This document shows positions 8,755 through 17,297 of a DNA stretch of 64,000 nucleotides, in pieces (the first letter of the stretch is position 1; each line of letters starts with the position of its first letter). The position numbers and the translations under genes are program-made. Source of the stretch: Leuconostoc mesenteroides subsp. mesenteroides. Its GTDB lineage: Bacteria > Bacillota > Bacilli > Lactobacillales > Lactobacillaceae. The stretch covers positions 1,411,501 to 1,475,500 of the forward strand of contig CP046062.1 in the NCBI GenBank assembly GCA_009676745.1, read 5' to 3'. The notes beneath the pieces are model-generated. The model had not been told where the DNA came from. It saw only the letters and a program-made list of their open reading frames with translations, and did no database searches.

Positions 8755-9627
8755 ATGGGCACTATTTCAAAAATACCACCCAAAGTTCTGGAAAATTTTT
8801 CTAGCAGTAAGGCAGTAATCAAGCAAAATTCGTCATCATTTTATTTTGCTTTTTCAAAATTAGACAAAGATCAGGCTTATAGTATTTTTGTTATCTATGA
8901 TTATTTGCGTCAAATTGATGATGCTGCTGACAATCATGACAGATTAACTTTTAACAAATTGATTTCGTATTGGAAAAAGGCTTGTGATAACAAAGATATT
9001 GTCATTAACAAAAAATCAAATATTGCCGATAAAGTAGCTTATGTTTTTAATCATTTTTCTATTGATTACGAGCTAATGACTGATATGATTCAAGGACAAC
9101 TTCATGATCTTAATAATATTGAAATTAACACGCTAGCAGAACTAGAAAATTACTGTTATCAAGTAGCAGGAACTGTTGGATGTATGATTTTTTGTATATT
9201 ATCTACAGAATCTATTGAAGATAATCGCGAAGCTGTCATAAATGTTGGCATAGCGCTACAGTTAACTAACATTTTAAGAGATATACATGAAGATGCCATG
9301 GCGAATAAATATTTTATTCCTAACCACCTGATATCACAATACAATGTCCCCAAAAAAAATTTTTTGGAAGATAAATCTACATTGCAAACACAGGATTTAT
9401 TGATGTATTTGGCAAATTTAGCACTTTCTAAGTATGATCAAACTGATTACATTACTAATCAAATTTCAAATAAAAAAAATAAAATAGCATTAAAATTATC
9501 CATAGTTGTTTACAAACAAATTCTGATAAAATTAATTAAAAATGGTTTTGTCGACCTATCAAAACGAATTTATGTGACACGCCAAGAAAAATTACTGATA
9601 TTATTAAAGACTGTTCTCACCACATAA
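8755..9627 (+). CDS. crtM: Dehydrosqualene synthase (4,4'-diapophytoene synthase)
   Basis: This 290-residue trans-isoprenyl diphosphate synthase of the squalene/phytoene synthase family joins two farnesyl diphosphates head to head to make 4,4'-diapophytoene. Both aspartate-rich Mg-binding motifs are present: DYLRQIDDAAD near residue 55 and LTNILRDIHEDA near residue 175, followed by KYFIP. The length matches CrtM. It starts directly behind the crtN stop and has no strong ribosome binding site of its own apart from GAGGG within the end of crtN, which implies coupled translation. It supplies the substrate of CrtN. Confidence 0.93.
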   Translation: MGTISKIPPKVLENFSSSKAVIKQNSSSFYFAFSKLDKDQAYSIFVIYDYLRQIDDAADNHDRLTFNKLISYWKKACDNKDIVINKKSNIADKVAYVFNHFSIDYELMTDMIQGQLHDLNNIEINTLAELENYCYQVAGTVGCMIFCILSTESIEDNREAVINVGIALQLTNILRDIHEDAMANKYFIPNHLISQYNVPKKNFLEDKSTLQTQDLLMYLANLALSKYDQTDYITNQISNKKNKIALKLSIVVYKQILIKLIKNGFVDLSKRIYVTRQEKLLILLKTVLTT

Positions 9628-9813
9628 TAGGATATACTTTCAAACAACTTTGAGTGCATCAATACCATTACAGGTAAAAATTAGAAAAGTACAGGTGAGA
9701 GTGGGTGCAATGTGTTTTTAACAAAGAATTAGCTTATACGGCACAAGATTTGGCTTTATATTGCAATTTGAATTTAATAATTACTTGTATAATTTGGTAC
9801 AAATAACTAAATC

Positions 9814-9842
9814 TTGACAAATGAATTCAAATAAGGCATAGT
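9814..9842 (+). promoter_or_regulatory. Likely sigma-70-type promoter of fabI
   Basis: TTGACA (9814-9819) and CATAGT (9837-9842) are 17 bases apart, about 40 bases before the fabI start. The -10 is imperfect. The spacer contains the partly symmetrical AAATGAATTCAAAT, which might be a regulator site, but I do not recognise a clear FabT or FapR box. Confidence 0.4.
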
Positions 9843-9884
9843 TTGTAGTTATACTTAATAAAATATTTAGAGGAAGACAATAAG

Positions 9885-10640
9885 ATGGGAATTTTAGATA
9901 ATAAGAAAATAATTGTTATGGGCGTGGCAAATAAAAGTAGTTTGGCGTTTGGATGTATGGAAGCAATTCTCAATCAGGGCGGTCAAGTTATTTTGACTTA
10001 TCAAAATGATCGTATGAAGCGTAGTTTAGACCGATTTGTTGACGAGTCAGTATTAAAAGTAGAATGTGATGTTTCTACACCAGAAAATATTCAAACTGCC
10101 TTTAAAAAAATTGTAGACAAGGTGGGGAAAGTTGATGGTATTGTACATGCAATTGCCTACGCTGAAAAAAGTGATTTAGCTAATAAATTAACCGATTCAA
10201 CACTAGAAAGTTTTGCAACTGCTCAAAATATTAGCGTGTATTCACTCATCGCTGCCGCTAAATATGGTTATGACATAATGAACAAAGGTGGTTCGATTGT
10301 GACGTTGTCCTACATGGGATCTGAAAGAGCTATTCCCAACTACAATGTTATGGGTGTTGCTAAAGCCGGCCTTGAATCAGCTGTTCGTTATTTAGCACGT
10401 GATTTGGCAGAAAATAATATTCGAGTAAATGCCATTTCTGCTGGAGCGGTTAAAACTTTAGCTGTTACTGGTGTTAAAAACCATAATGATTTGATTCAAA
10501 TGTCTGATGAACGCACTGTGGATGGTGTGGGTGTCACTATTGAAGAAGTTGGAAATACAGCTGCCTTTTTGTTGAGCCCCATCGCAAGTGGCATAGTTGG
10601 AGATATAATTTACGTTGATAAGGGCACGCATCTTATATAG
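9885..10640 (+). CDS. fabI: Enoyl-[acyl-carrier-protein] reductase FabI
   Basis: This 251-residue enzyme carries out the last, NADH- or NADPH-dependent reduction in each round of fatty-acid elongation. The N-terminal cofactor loop GVANKSSLAFG starts at residue 13, and the active-site residues Tyr143, Tyr153 and Lys160 (YMGSERAIPNYNVMGVAK) have the FabI spacing. The end SGIVGDIIYVDKG is also typical. FabI is the target of triclosan and several synthetic inhibitors. Because it stands alone, away from a fab cluster and among accessory genes, it may be a second copy that provides inhibitor tolerance or membrane adjustment; that is inference. It is followed by a strong terminator. Confidence 0.93.
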   Translation: MGILDNKKIIVMGVANKSSLAFGCMEAILNQGGQVILTYQNDRMKRSLDRFVDESVLKVECDVSTPENIQTAFKKIVDKVGKVDGIVHAIAYAEKSDLANKLTDSTLESFATAQNISVYSLIAAAKYGYDIMNKGGSIVTLSYMGSERAIPNYNVMGVAKAGLESAVRYLARDLAENNIRVNAISAGAVKTLAVTGVKNHNDLIQMSDERTVDGVGVTIEEVGNTAAFLLSPIASGIVGDIIYVDKGTHLI

Positions 10641-10675
10641 GATTTATTTTTTATAACCATTCAAATAATCAGACC

Positions 10676-10714
10676 AAAAACGCAAAGCACATATTAGTGC
10701 TTTGCGTTTTTTGT
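10676..10714 (+). terminator. Strong rho-independent terminator of fabI
   Basis: AAAAACGCAAAGCAC (10676-10690) pairs with GTGCTTTGCGTTTTT (10697-10711) around a six-base loop, ending in a T run. Confidence 0.9.
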
Positions 10715-10851
10715 GACATAATTTCAGCATACTGAATTTAAGTTAATATGCTGAAATTAAAAGACAGGGTAAAGCTGTAATAAGCATATAAGATTTGATT
10801 TATGTTATAGTCATAATAACAAAGACTTTTGAATTAAAAAGGGGGAATTTA

Positions 10852-11634
10852 ATGAATAATCATGTATCAATTCTGGGGTGTGGTGAAATTGGTGAAACAA
10901 TTTTGCTTGGTGCTATTAATGGTGGATTAGACAAGAATCAAATATCTGTATCGGCACATAGTGAGAAAAGAGTAAACTACTTGATTGAGAAATATGGTGT
11001 AGATGGAAGTACAGATAGTAATATCGCTATGAAAAATACCGACATAGTTATTTTATCTGTGCCTTACACGGCAGTTGATGATGTATTAAATAAAATAGTG
11101 CCAGATATGCAACCCAATACAATCATTGTCTCTTTGATTGCTGAACTTAGTTTAAATGACATACAAGCAAAAATCCCTAATCATTCTGCTATAGTTAGGG
11201 CGATGCCAAGCATTGGCTCTAGGGTCGGCTTTGGTTTGACGCTATTGTCATTCGGAAATAATATCTTAGATACTCAAATTAACAATGTCGAAGCATTTTT
11301 TTCTTTGTTCGGAAAGAATATAGTTGTTTCAGATGAACAACAACATAATATGGCACCACTAAGTAGTAGTGGATTATCTTACGTTCTGTATATGACGGAT
11401 GCATTAATTGAAGGTAATGCAGTACGAGGAATATCTAGAGATGTTTCTTTGCAAATGATGCAAAATATTTTATCCGCTGCAAGCGCGTTACTAGATCAAA
11501 AAAATGGCCAAAATATTGCAGATTTACTACATAGTATGTGTTCCCCAGGTGGAACAGGTATTAAAAGAATTGCTAACCTAGATCGAAAAGGGGTTAAATC
11601 AGCGTTTATGGATGCCATATCTGAGGATATTTAG
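10852..11634 (+). CDS. Pyrroline-5-carboxylate reductase-like protein (ProC/F420-type Rossmann)
   Basis: This 260-residue protein starts at the ATG at 10852, which follows a GGGGGA ribosome binding site; the longer frame from 10795 lacks one. It has an N-terminal Rossmann domain (ILGCGEIGETILLGAINGG) and the ProC C-terminal dimerisation domain with SSSGLSYVLYMTDALIEG and SPGGTGIKRIANLD, which match the substrate-binding helices of pyrroline-5-carboxylate reductases. No proA or proB is nearby. It lies 34 bases before a UvrA-like ATPase gene, with no terminator between, so they probably form an operon. Its real substrate may therefore differ from that of housekeeping ProC and relate to resistance or detoxification. 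Confidence 0.75.
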   Translation: MNNHVSILGCGEIGETILLGAINGGLDKNQISVSAHSEKRVNYLIEKYGVDGSTDSNIAMKNTDIVILSVPYTAVDDVLNKIVPDMQPNTIIVSLIAELSLNDIQAKIPNHSAIVRAMPSIGSRVGFGLTLLSFGNNILDTQINNVEAFFSLFGKNIVVSDEQQHNMAPLSSSGLSYVLYMTDALIEGNAVRGISRDVSLQMMQNILSAASALLDQKNGQNIADLLHSMCSPGGTGIKRIANLDRKGVKSAFMDAISEDI

Positions 11635-11668
11635 ACGAATAATTTATATTTGGTGAAAGGAAAAAATA

Positions 11669-13921
11669 ATGGATAACAATTGGATAGAAATTGTCAACGC
11701 AACACAGAATAATTTAAAAAATGTGTCTACTAAGATACCTAAGCATCGATTAACCGTTGTTACAGGTGTTTCAGGTTCTGGCAAATCTTCGTTGGTGTTC
11801 GGCACTTTAGCCGCCGAATCAAGACGAGAATTGAACGATACTTTCTCTAGTTATATACAAAAAATGTTACCAAAGTACGGTCGCCCAAGTGTAGAAAAAA
11901 TTAATCACCTGCCGATTGCTATACCAATCGAACAAAAAAAATTATCATCTAATTCTCGTTCTACTGTAGGAACTTATACAGAACTATATACTTTTCTAAG
12001 ATTACTTTTTTCTCGAATTGGTGTCCCATTTGTGGGCTACTCAGACAGCTTCTCATTCAATCATCCTGATGGCAAATGTCCAAAATGTGATGGCCTAGGC
12101 ATTGTAACAACTATTGATATTCATAAATTGATTGACTTTGACAAATCGCTAAATGAAAGTCCTATTGATTTCCCTACGTTTGGCTATGATGCCTGGCGTT
12201 GGAAACGTTATGCTTATAGTGGTTTGTTTGATTTAAATAAAAAAATTAAAGATTACACAGATGACGAACTATCAAATCTGCTTTATGCGCCACAACAAAA
12301 GCTTAAAAATCCAACTAACTTATGGCCCAAAACCGCTTTATACGAAGGTATTGTACCAAGAATAGAACGTAGTATTTTGCACGCCGATGTTGGAAAAAGA
12401 CATGCTAAACAACTCAATATGTTTGTTACGACCCAAGAATGCCCTGATTGTCAAGGAACACGTGTCAATGAAAGAGTAAGGTCTTGCAAAATAGATGGTC
12501 AAAGCATAGCAGATATCGTAAAATTGCCTCTAGTTGATTTGTATCAATTTATTCAAAAAGTTAGTTCACCTCTGAGTCAAGACATCAAAATAGAGATACA
12601 AAAAAGGCTGCAAGCATTAATAGATATCGGTCTTGGCTATTTAACTTTAGAACGCGCAACCGAAACACTGTCTGGTGGTGAAGCACAACGTGTTAAAATT
12701 GCTAAATATATCAATAATGCACTCAATGATGTGATGTATATACTGGATGAACCAAGTGCTGGCCTTCACCCTAAAGATATTGAGCGTATTACAAATGCAC
12801 TTTTAACTTTAAAGCGCAAGGGAAATACAATTATTCTAGTGGAACATAATCCGCAAATTATAGCTATCGCAGACTATATAATTGATATTGGGCCAAAATC
12901 AGGTGAACAAGGTGGTACAGTTCAATTTTCTGGTACTTATAAAGACTTTCTTGAGCAAAAAACACCAACCAGTGTAGCTCTCATGAATCGAACACAAATC
13001 ATTCAGAATACTAGACAGACTCAGCAATGGTTAAATGTTGTTGATGCGCAAGAACATAACTTAAAAAAGGTGTCTACAAGGGTTCCCCTCGGTATTTTGA
13101 CCGCATTGTGTGGTGTTGCCGGCTCCGGAAAATCATCTTTATCTCAAGCTATTCAAGAAGCAGCAAAAGATGCTAATTTGGAGGTCATATCAATCTCACA
13201 AAAAAATATTGGCATTAACTTGCGCTCAACGCCTTTAACTTACATGAATATTTTTTCGCAAATTCGACAACTGTTTGCTAAGAAAAACCAAGTCAGTGCG
13301 TCTCTATTTAGCTACAATTCGAAAGGCGCTTGTCCCCATTGCCACGGTAAGGGTGTCATTATTTCTGAGATGTCGTTTATGGATGACATTGTGACTACCT
13401 GCGAAGTTTGCCATGGTAACCGCTATAAACCTGAAGTATTAAAATACACATACCAAGGTAATACGATAGTTGATATTTTAGACATGACAGTTCAGGAAAG
13501 TAATCATCTTTTTTTGCATGAAGATTTCGCAAATGAATTATCAACATTAGTAGAGGTAGGTTTAGGTTATTTAAGACTCAATCAATCACTAACAACGTTA
13601 TCTGGTGGAGAACTCCAACGATTAAAGCTTGCTAGCCACTTACATAAAAAAGGTGCTCTTTATGTACTGGATGAACCCACTGATGGCTTACACTTGCTTG
13701 ACGTTAAAAATTTGTTAAAACTGATTAATAGTATTGTGGATGAGGGCAGTACAGTTATCGTAGTTGAACACAATATTGAGGTTCTTAAGCAAGTTGATTG
13801 GCTTATAGAAGTTGGTCCAGAAGGAGGAGAAAATGGCGGTGAGTTAGTCTTCCAAGGCACACCTGCACAACTTTCCTTATCAAATGATCATATTACTAAA
13901 CCATATTTGGAAAAATATTAG
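11669..13921 (+). CDS. UvrA-like ABC ATPase (class II UvrA/drug-resistance type)
   Basis: The protein has 750 residues and is about 200 shorter than housekeeping UvrA. Two ABC ATPase modules are present: Walker A GVSGSGKSS at 33-41 and GVAGSGKSS near 483, with signatures LSGGEAQR and LSGGELQR. Each half carries a CxxCxG zinc-knuckle (CPKCDGLG near 137, CPHCHGKG near 554). The UvrB-binding insertion seems reduced, which is the pattern of UvrA2/DrrC-like proteins linked to tolerance of DNA-binding drugs rather than general nucleotide excision repair. It is the second gene of a likely operon with the ProC-like protein. A second member of the same group lies at 29542-31788; the two share layout but differ widely in sequence. 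Confidence 0.85.
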   Translation: MDNNWIEIVNATQNNLKNVSTKIPKHRLTVVTGVSGSGKSSLVFGTLAAESRRELNDTFSSYIQKMLPKYGRPSVEKINHLPIAIPIEQKKLSSNSRSTVGTYTELYTFLRLLFSRIGVPFVGYSDSFSFNHPDGKCPKCDGLGIVTTIDIHKLIDFDKSLNESPIDFPTFGYDAWRWKRYAYSGLFDLNKKIKDYTDDELSNLLYAPQQKLKNPTNLWPKTALYEGIVPRIERSILHADVGKRHAKQLNMFVTTQECPDCQGTRVNERVRSCKIDGQSIADIVKLPLVDLYQFIQKVSSPLSQDIKIEIQKRLQALIDIGLGYLTLERATETLSGGEAQRVKIAKYINNALNDVMYILDEPSAGLHPKDIERITNALLTLKRKGNTIILVEHNPQIIAIADYIIDIGPKSGEQGGTVQFSGTYKDFLEQKTPTSVALMNRTQIIQNTRQTQQWLNVVDAQEHNLKKVSTRVPLGILTALCGVAGSGKSSLSQAIQEAAKDANLEVISISQKNIGINLRSTPLTYMNIFSQIRQLFAKKNQVSASLFSYNSKGACPHCHGKGVIISEMSFMDDIVTTCEVCHGNRYKPEVLKYTYQGNTIVDILDMTVQESNHLFLHEDFANELSTLVEVGLGYLRLNQSLTTLSGGELQRLKLASHLHKKGALYVLDEPTDGLHLLDVKNLLKLINSIVDEGSTVIVVEHNIEVLKQVDWLIEVGPEGGENGGELVFQGTPAQLSLSNDHITKPYLEKY

Positions 13922-13990
13922 TTGAAAATGTAATATATACTGTTTTATATATAAAAAATGTTATTAAGACAATACATGTAATAATAATGT

Positions 13991-14479
13991 TCATCGTTGA
14001 TTCAAAAGTAAATTAAATTGTTGACTATTCTTTTTTAGAGATAAATCGATAAAATAAGGTGTCTGCCAGGATTGTGTTTTGACGGCTGTATTATTTAAAT
14101 CGGTTTCCCAACTTGGATATACTCTAAATGCCATTTTACCTTTAATTACGCCACTATTGAGAATTTTTTGCTTTATTAGAATCGACTTTGGAAAGATGAA
14201 TAGACCAGTATTTGCTTGATCTATAATGCTAATCATCAATAGAGCAGGACTATCTTCATTATCAAATGGTTTGTTTTGATTAAATCCATCTTTTTCCCAC
14301 GCCACCACAAAATATCCTTTTTTGGTCGGCGTTTTTTTTGCTAAACGACTGCGTACACTGTGTTCACCAAATGACAAAACTAGTCCCTCATAATCACTGT
14401 TTTGTTTCTCTTCATGCACTTTAGATATGACGATATTGTTCTGGTTTGCTATTTTTTCTAGTATTTCTAAAGATTTCAT
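13991..14479 (-). CDS. MepB family protein
   Basis: This 162-residue protein resembles the MepB family, small cytoplasmic proteins of unknown activity that in Staphylococcus aureus are encoded beside the MepA multidrug pump. The recognisable parts are YEGLVLSFGEHSVRSRLAKKTPTKKGYFVVAWEKD, of which only the SVRSRLAKKTPTKKGYF core is needed, the FDNEDSPALLMI strand and the GLFIFPKSIL and AFRVYPSWE segments. The length is normal. GAGGAAG precedes the ATG. It converges on the UvrA-like gene. No mepA or mepR homologue is adjacent, so the regulatory link known elsewhere is missing. Confidence 0.8.
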   Translation of the reverse strand: MKSLEILEKIANQNNIVISKVHEEKQNSDYEGLVLSFGEHSVRSRLAKKTPTKKGYFVVAWEKDGFNQNKPFDNEDSPALLMISIIDQANTGLFIFPKSILIKQKILNSGVIKGKMAFRVYPSWETDLNNTAVKTQSWQTPYFIDLSLKKNSQQFNLLLNQR

Positions 14480-14774
14480 TGGAACTTCCTCTATACATCA
14501 GATTTTATTCCATTTATTGTATCACATGCTCTGTCACCTATGTATTACGTCTGAATAAATTGCTAGGATCTTGTGGCATGGAAGTATTATCCCCTAATTT
14601 TCAAAAAGATGCATAATTAATATTCAGATAAGAAAAATTTTCTAAATATGATCACTATTAAAATCATTTGTCTATTATGACAGTATTTGAACAAAAAACA
14701 TAGTTTATACCTTGTTTAACACTGAAAGTAAAAAAATTAATTTGCAGTAGTATTCAATGAATTAGTATCTTATC
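14480..14774. other. Intergenic region between mepB and the XRE regulator
   Basis: About 300 bases hold no open frame that I can support. The left end must carry the mepB promoter; the right end leads into the XRE promoter described next. Confidence 0.4.
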
Positions 14775-14826
14775 TTGACTTTTCTATTAGGTAATATATA
14801 ATTTACATAAGTAATATATACATTAC
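14775..14826 (+). promoter_or_regulatory. Promoter with two palindromic operator half-copies 20 bp apart
   Basis: TTGACT (14775-14780) and TATAAT (14797-14802) are 16 bases apart. The sequence GTAATATATA occurs at 14791 and again at 14811, exactly 20 bases (two helical turns) later. The second copy is part of a perfect GTAAT-N6-ATTAC palindrome (14811-14826), and the first forms a near-palindrome over the -10. This is a typical autoregulation site for the XRE repressor that follows. Confidence 0.7.
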
Positions 14827-14844
14827 TTGAAAAGGATGTTTACG

Positions 14845-15069
14845 ATGCTTACAAATAATGTCAAAAAATTTAGAGTTGCAGCTGGAATATCTCAGAGAGA
14901 TCTCTCCTATGCTGTCGGCGTTACTCGTCAAACAATGAGTTTAATTGAAAAAGGTGAGTACAATCCAACAATTAGTCTATGCTTGAGAATTTGTTATGGA
15001 CTGAATAAGACGCTTGACGAAGTTTTTTGGTTAAATCAGGGGGATTTTAAAAATGAAAAAAGTCGTTGA
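14845..15069 (+). CDS. Small XRE-family HTH transcriptional regulator
   Basis: This 74-residue protein starts at the ATG at 14845, chosen because AAAGGA is 8 bases upstream; the in-frame ATG at 14827 has none and lies in the operator. It is a single helix-turn-helix (VKKFRVAAGISQRDLSYAVGV then TRQTMSLIEKGEYNPTISL) with a short C-terminal tail, like the YozG/YgzD-type regulators of Firmicutes that pair with small membrane proteins. The gene overlaps the next by 17 bases. The two palindromes over the promoter suggest it represses itself. A relative with the reverse gene order occurs at 28549-28749. Confidence 0.85.
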   Translation: MLTNNVKKFRVAAGISQRDLSYAVGVTRQTMSLIEKGEYNPTISLCLRICYGLNKTLDEVFWLNQGDFKNEKSR

Positions 15070-15460
15070 TGAACGTTTAAAGCTACAGTTAATAAAAAAT
15101 TTTAAAATAGCCTTTCTCGTTGAGAATGCTGTTATTATATTAATGTTAATTTATCAAAGCTTTAAAAATATGGACAAAGCAATTAGTGCCATTAATCCGA
15201 TTTGGACTGCGTTCATGGTCGGTACAATGACATTATCACTGCTATCAGTTAATGTCACTGCAAGTATAGAAGATAAGCCAAAAAGGTCACACTTAAAACT
15301 ATTATTTTATTTCTTGATTATATTTACTATTGGCAGTTTATTCTTTATGGTTACAATGCCAAAGCATATTTTACTGGCATTACTTTGCGGGATGTTAATC
15401 GCAGTAGTTGTATCAGGTATTTTGATTTATGAAAACCACTACCGATACCGAGATAATTAA
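15053..15460 (+). CDS. Small membrane protein paired with XRE regulator
   Basis: This 135-residue protein has four hydrophobic segments, near residues 17-35, 48-64, 81-100 and 104-125, separated by short charged loops. A GGGGGA site precedes the ATG inside the end of the regulator gene, so the two are translationally coupled. I do not recognise a named family beyond the general pattern of membrane partners of YozG-type regulators (DUF3796/DUF2178-like). By analogy with such pairs the membrane protein may sense envelope stress or modulate the regulator, but this is inference. Confidence 0.75.
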   Translation: MKKVVDERLKLQLIKNFKIAFLVENAVIILMLIYQSFKNMDKAISAINPIWTAFMVGTMTLSLLSVNVTASIEDKPKRSHLKLLFYFLIIFTIGSLFFMVTMPKHILLALLCGMLIAVVVSGILIYENHYRYRDN

Positions 15461-15563
15461 ACATTGCCAATTGCTTTTCAAGTCTATACACTATAATAGT
15501 GTTATCTGTTCGATAATATGGTAATTTAACATGAATTGCGCGTCTTAATTTTGGGGGACATTT

Positions 15564-15776
15564 ATGACTGATCAAACGCAAATAATCATTATGGTCATTC
15601 TTATCATGATTTATATTATAGGGGTGACAACCTATACAAAGTTACACTATAAACAAAGCATACGCAAAACTGGCGTTGATGTTTCAACTAAATCATCAAG
15701 AGAGTTACGTAATTTGTTTATCAAGCATTTACTAATTAACTTAATTTTTCCAATTATTTGGTGTTTACCAATCTAA
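15564..15776 (+). CDS. Small one-to-two-helix membrane protein, unknown function
   Basis: This 70-residue protein has an N-terminal transmembrane helix (IIIMVILIMIYIIGVTTY) and a C-terminal hydrophobic stretch LLINLIFPIIWCLP, with a basic middle. GGGGGA precedes the ATG by about 7 bases. A possible -10 TATAAT is at 15492-15497. It is followed by a terminator, so it is probably its own transcript. I do not recognise the family. Confidence 0.6.
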   Translation: MTDQTQIIIMVILIMIYIIGVTTYTKLHYKQSIRKTGVDVSTKSSRELRNLFIKHLLINLIFPIIWCLPI

Positions 15777-15796
15777 TCATTTAATTCAAACACTAT

Positions 15797-15834
15797 AAAA
15801 TACCTTTACAACTGTTGTTTAAGGTATTTTTATT
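15797..15834 (+). terminator. Rho-independent terminator
   Basis: AAAATACCTT (15797-15806) pairs with AAGGTATTTT (15821-15830) and is followed by T-rich sequence. It separates the small membrane protein from the SOS operon. Confidence 0.75.
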
Positions 15835-15896
15835 TGCGCTCAATTTAATAAAAATAGTCAAAAAATTATAATAAACTTATTTCACTATTTTTACTC

Positions 15897-15925
15897 TTGC
15901 TAAACAGAACATTTGTTCGTATAAT
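15897..15925 (+). promoter_or_regulatory. SOS promoter with LexA box
   Basis: TTGCTA (15897-15902) and TATAAT (15920-15925) are spaced 17 bases. Between them lies GAACATTTGTTC (15907-15918), a perfect GAAC-N4-GTTC palindrome that matches the Gram-positive LexA/DinR box. LexA bound there would block the promoter, and DNA damage would release it. Confidence 0.85.
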
Positions 15926-15956
15926 GAATTATACACACTTGTTTTGGAGAAAGTCT

Positions 15957-17279
15957 ATGGTAGACCTGCAAAAAACTGAATATGACTATACACATGAAGA
16001 ACGACGTGTGATATTTATGATCGACTCTAAAAGTTTCTATGCCAGTGTTGAGTGTGTGGAACGTAACTACAATCCATTAAAAGCATTGCTTGTCGTGATG
16101 TCAGAACAAGAAAATACAAATGGTGGTTTAGTGTTAGCGTCTTCACCAATGGCTAAGAAAATACTGGGTATTACTAATGTAACCCGACAACGTGATATTC
16201 CTGTTTGTCCGGACCTAGTAATTGCTCATCCGAGAATGAATCTTTATATTCAAGAAAATTTACGTATTAATAATATCTATCGACGATACACTGATGACGC
16301 GCACTTATTGCCATATTCCATTGATGAATCTATCCTTGATATGACACATTCTTGGCAGTTATTTGGTAAAACACCAGCAGAAGTTGCTTTCAAAATACAA
16401 CAACAAGTTCGGGCAGAAACCGGCATCTATTTAACTGTTGGTATTGGTGATTCACCAGTCTTAGCTAAATTAGCACTAGATATTGAAGCCAAACATGCGA
16501 AGAATTTAACGGGCATTTGGCATTATGAAGACGTACCAAATAAATTGTGGCCAATCACACAACTCACTGATATTTGGAGCATTGGTTCACGGACTGCTCG
16601 TAAGCTCAATTTGATGGGCATTCATTCGATGCATGATTTAGCGCATCAAGATCCATATGTCTTTCGTTCGAAACTGGGATTAATGGGTGAACAATTACTA
16701 GCTTTGTCTTGGGGTATTGACCGTTCTGATTTGGCTGAAAACATTAAACCAAAAAGTAAGTCTTATAGCAATTCGCAAGTATTACCACGTGATTATAGCC
16801 AACAAGATGAAATTGAACTTGTCATTCGTGAAATGGCTGATCAAGTCGCTACAAGAATTCGTGCCCACCAAAAACAAACAGGCTTAGTTAGTTTGTTTAT
16901 CGGTTATTCTTTTACCGAAAGTGAGCAACAAGGGTCTCATGGTTTTCGGAAACAGTGCCGGATTAGTCCGACCAATGATACCAATACCTTAATGGCTGTT
17001 ATGGTTGACCTTTTTAGAAAGCATTGGCATGGCGAAGTAATTAGACACATTGGGATTGATTATGGTGGTTTAGTTGATGACACTGGTATACAGCTTAATC
17101 TTTTTGAACAACCTGAACATCTTCTTAAAACAAATAAAATTGACCAGGTTGTTGATGAAATTCGGCAACGTTTTGGCACGACTGCTTTGATGCGAGCTAT
17201 GTCCAAAGAGGATGGGGGAACAGCTATTAATCGAGCTACCCTTGTGGGGGGACATAATGGAGGTAATAGTTATGATTAA
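15957..17279 (+). CDS. Y-family DNA polymerase (UvrX/ImpB/MucB/SamB type)
   Basis: This 440-residue translesion polymerase is of the mobile-element UvrX/UmuC-like group. The catalytic carboxylates are in MIDSKSFYASVE at the N-terminus and YSIDESILD around residue 120, the family motifs for Mg binding. An HhH-like region (TDIWSIGSRTARKLNLMGI) and a little-finger domain follow. The start at 15957 is preceded by GGAGA at 6 bases; the TTG at 15897 is the promoter -35. A LexA box sits in the promoter, so it should be induced by DNA damage and raise mutation. The downstream SAP, YolD-like and small proteins follow with short gaps and probably form one SOS operon. Such cassettes are common on lactic acid bacterial plasmids and prophages. 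Confidence 0.9.
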   Translation: MVDLQKTEYDYTHEERRVIFMIDSKSFYASVECVERNYNPLKALLVVMSEQENTNGGLVLASSPMAKKILGITNVTRQRDIPVCPDLVIAHPRMNLYIQENLRINNIYRRYTDDAHLLPYSIDESILDMTHSWQLFGKTPAEVAFKIQQQVRAETGIYLTVGIGDSPVLAKLALDIEAKHAKNLTGIWHYEDVPNKLWPITQLTDIWSIGSRTARKLNLMGIHSMHDLAHQDPYVFRSKLGLMGEQLLALSWGIDRSDLAENIKPKSKSYSNSQVLPRDYSQQDEIELVIREMADQVATRIRAHQKQTGLVSLFIGYSFTESEQQGSHGFRKQCRISPTNDTNTLMAVMVDLFRKHWHGEVIRHIGIDYGGLVDDTGIQLNLFEQPEHLLKTNKIDQVVDEIRQRFGTTALMRAMSKEDGGTAINRATLVGGHNGGNSYD

Positions 17280-17297
17280 AAGAAAGGGTATTTGCTC

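Noticed and set aside
9690..9880. FabT or FapR operator before fabI
   Set aside because: Several AT-rich partly symmetrical stretches are present, but none matches a consensus clearly enough to claim.
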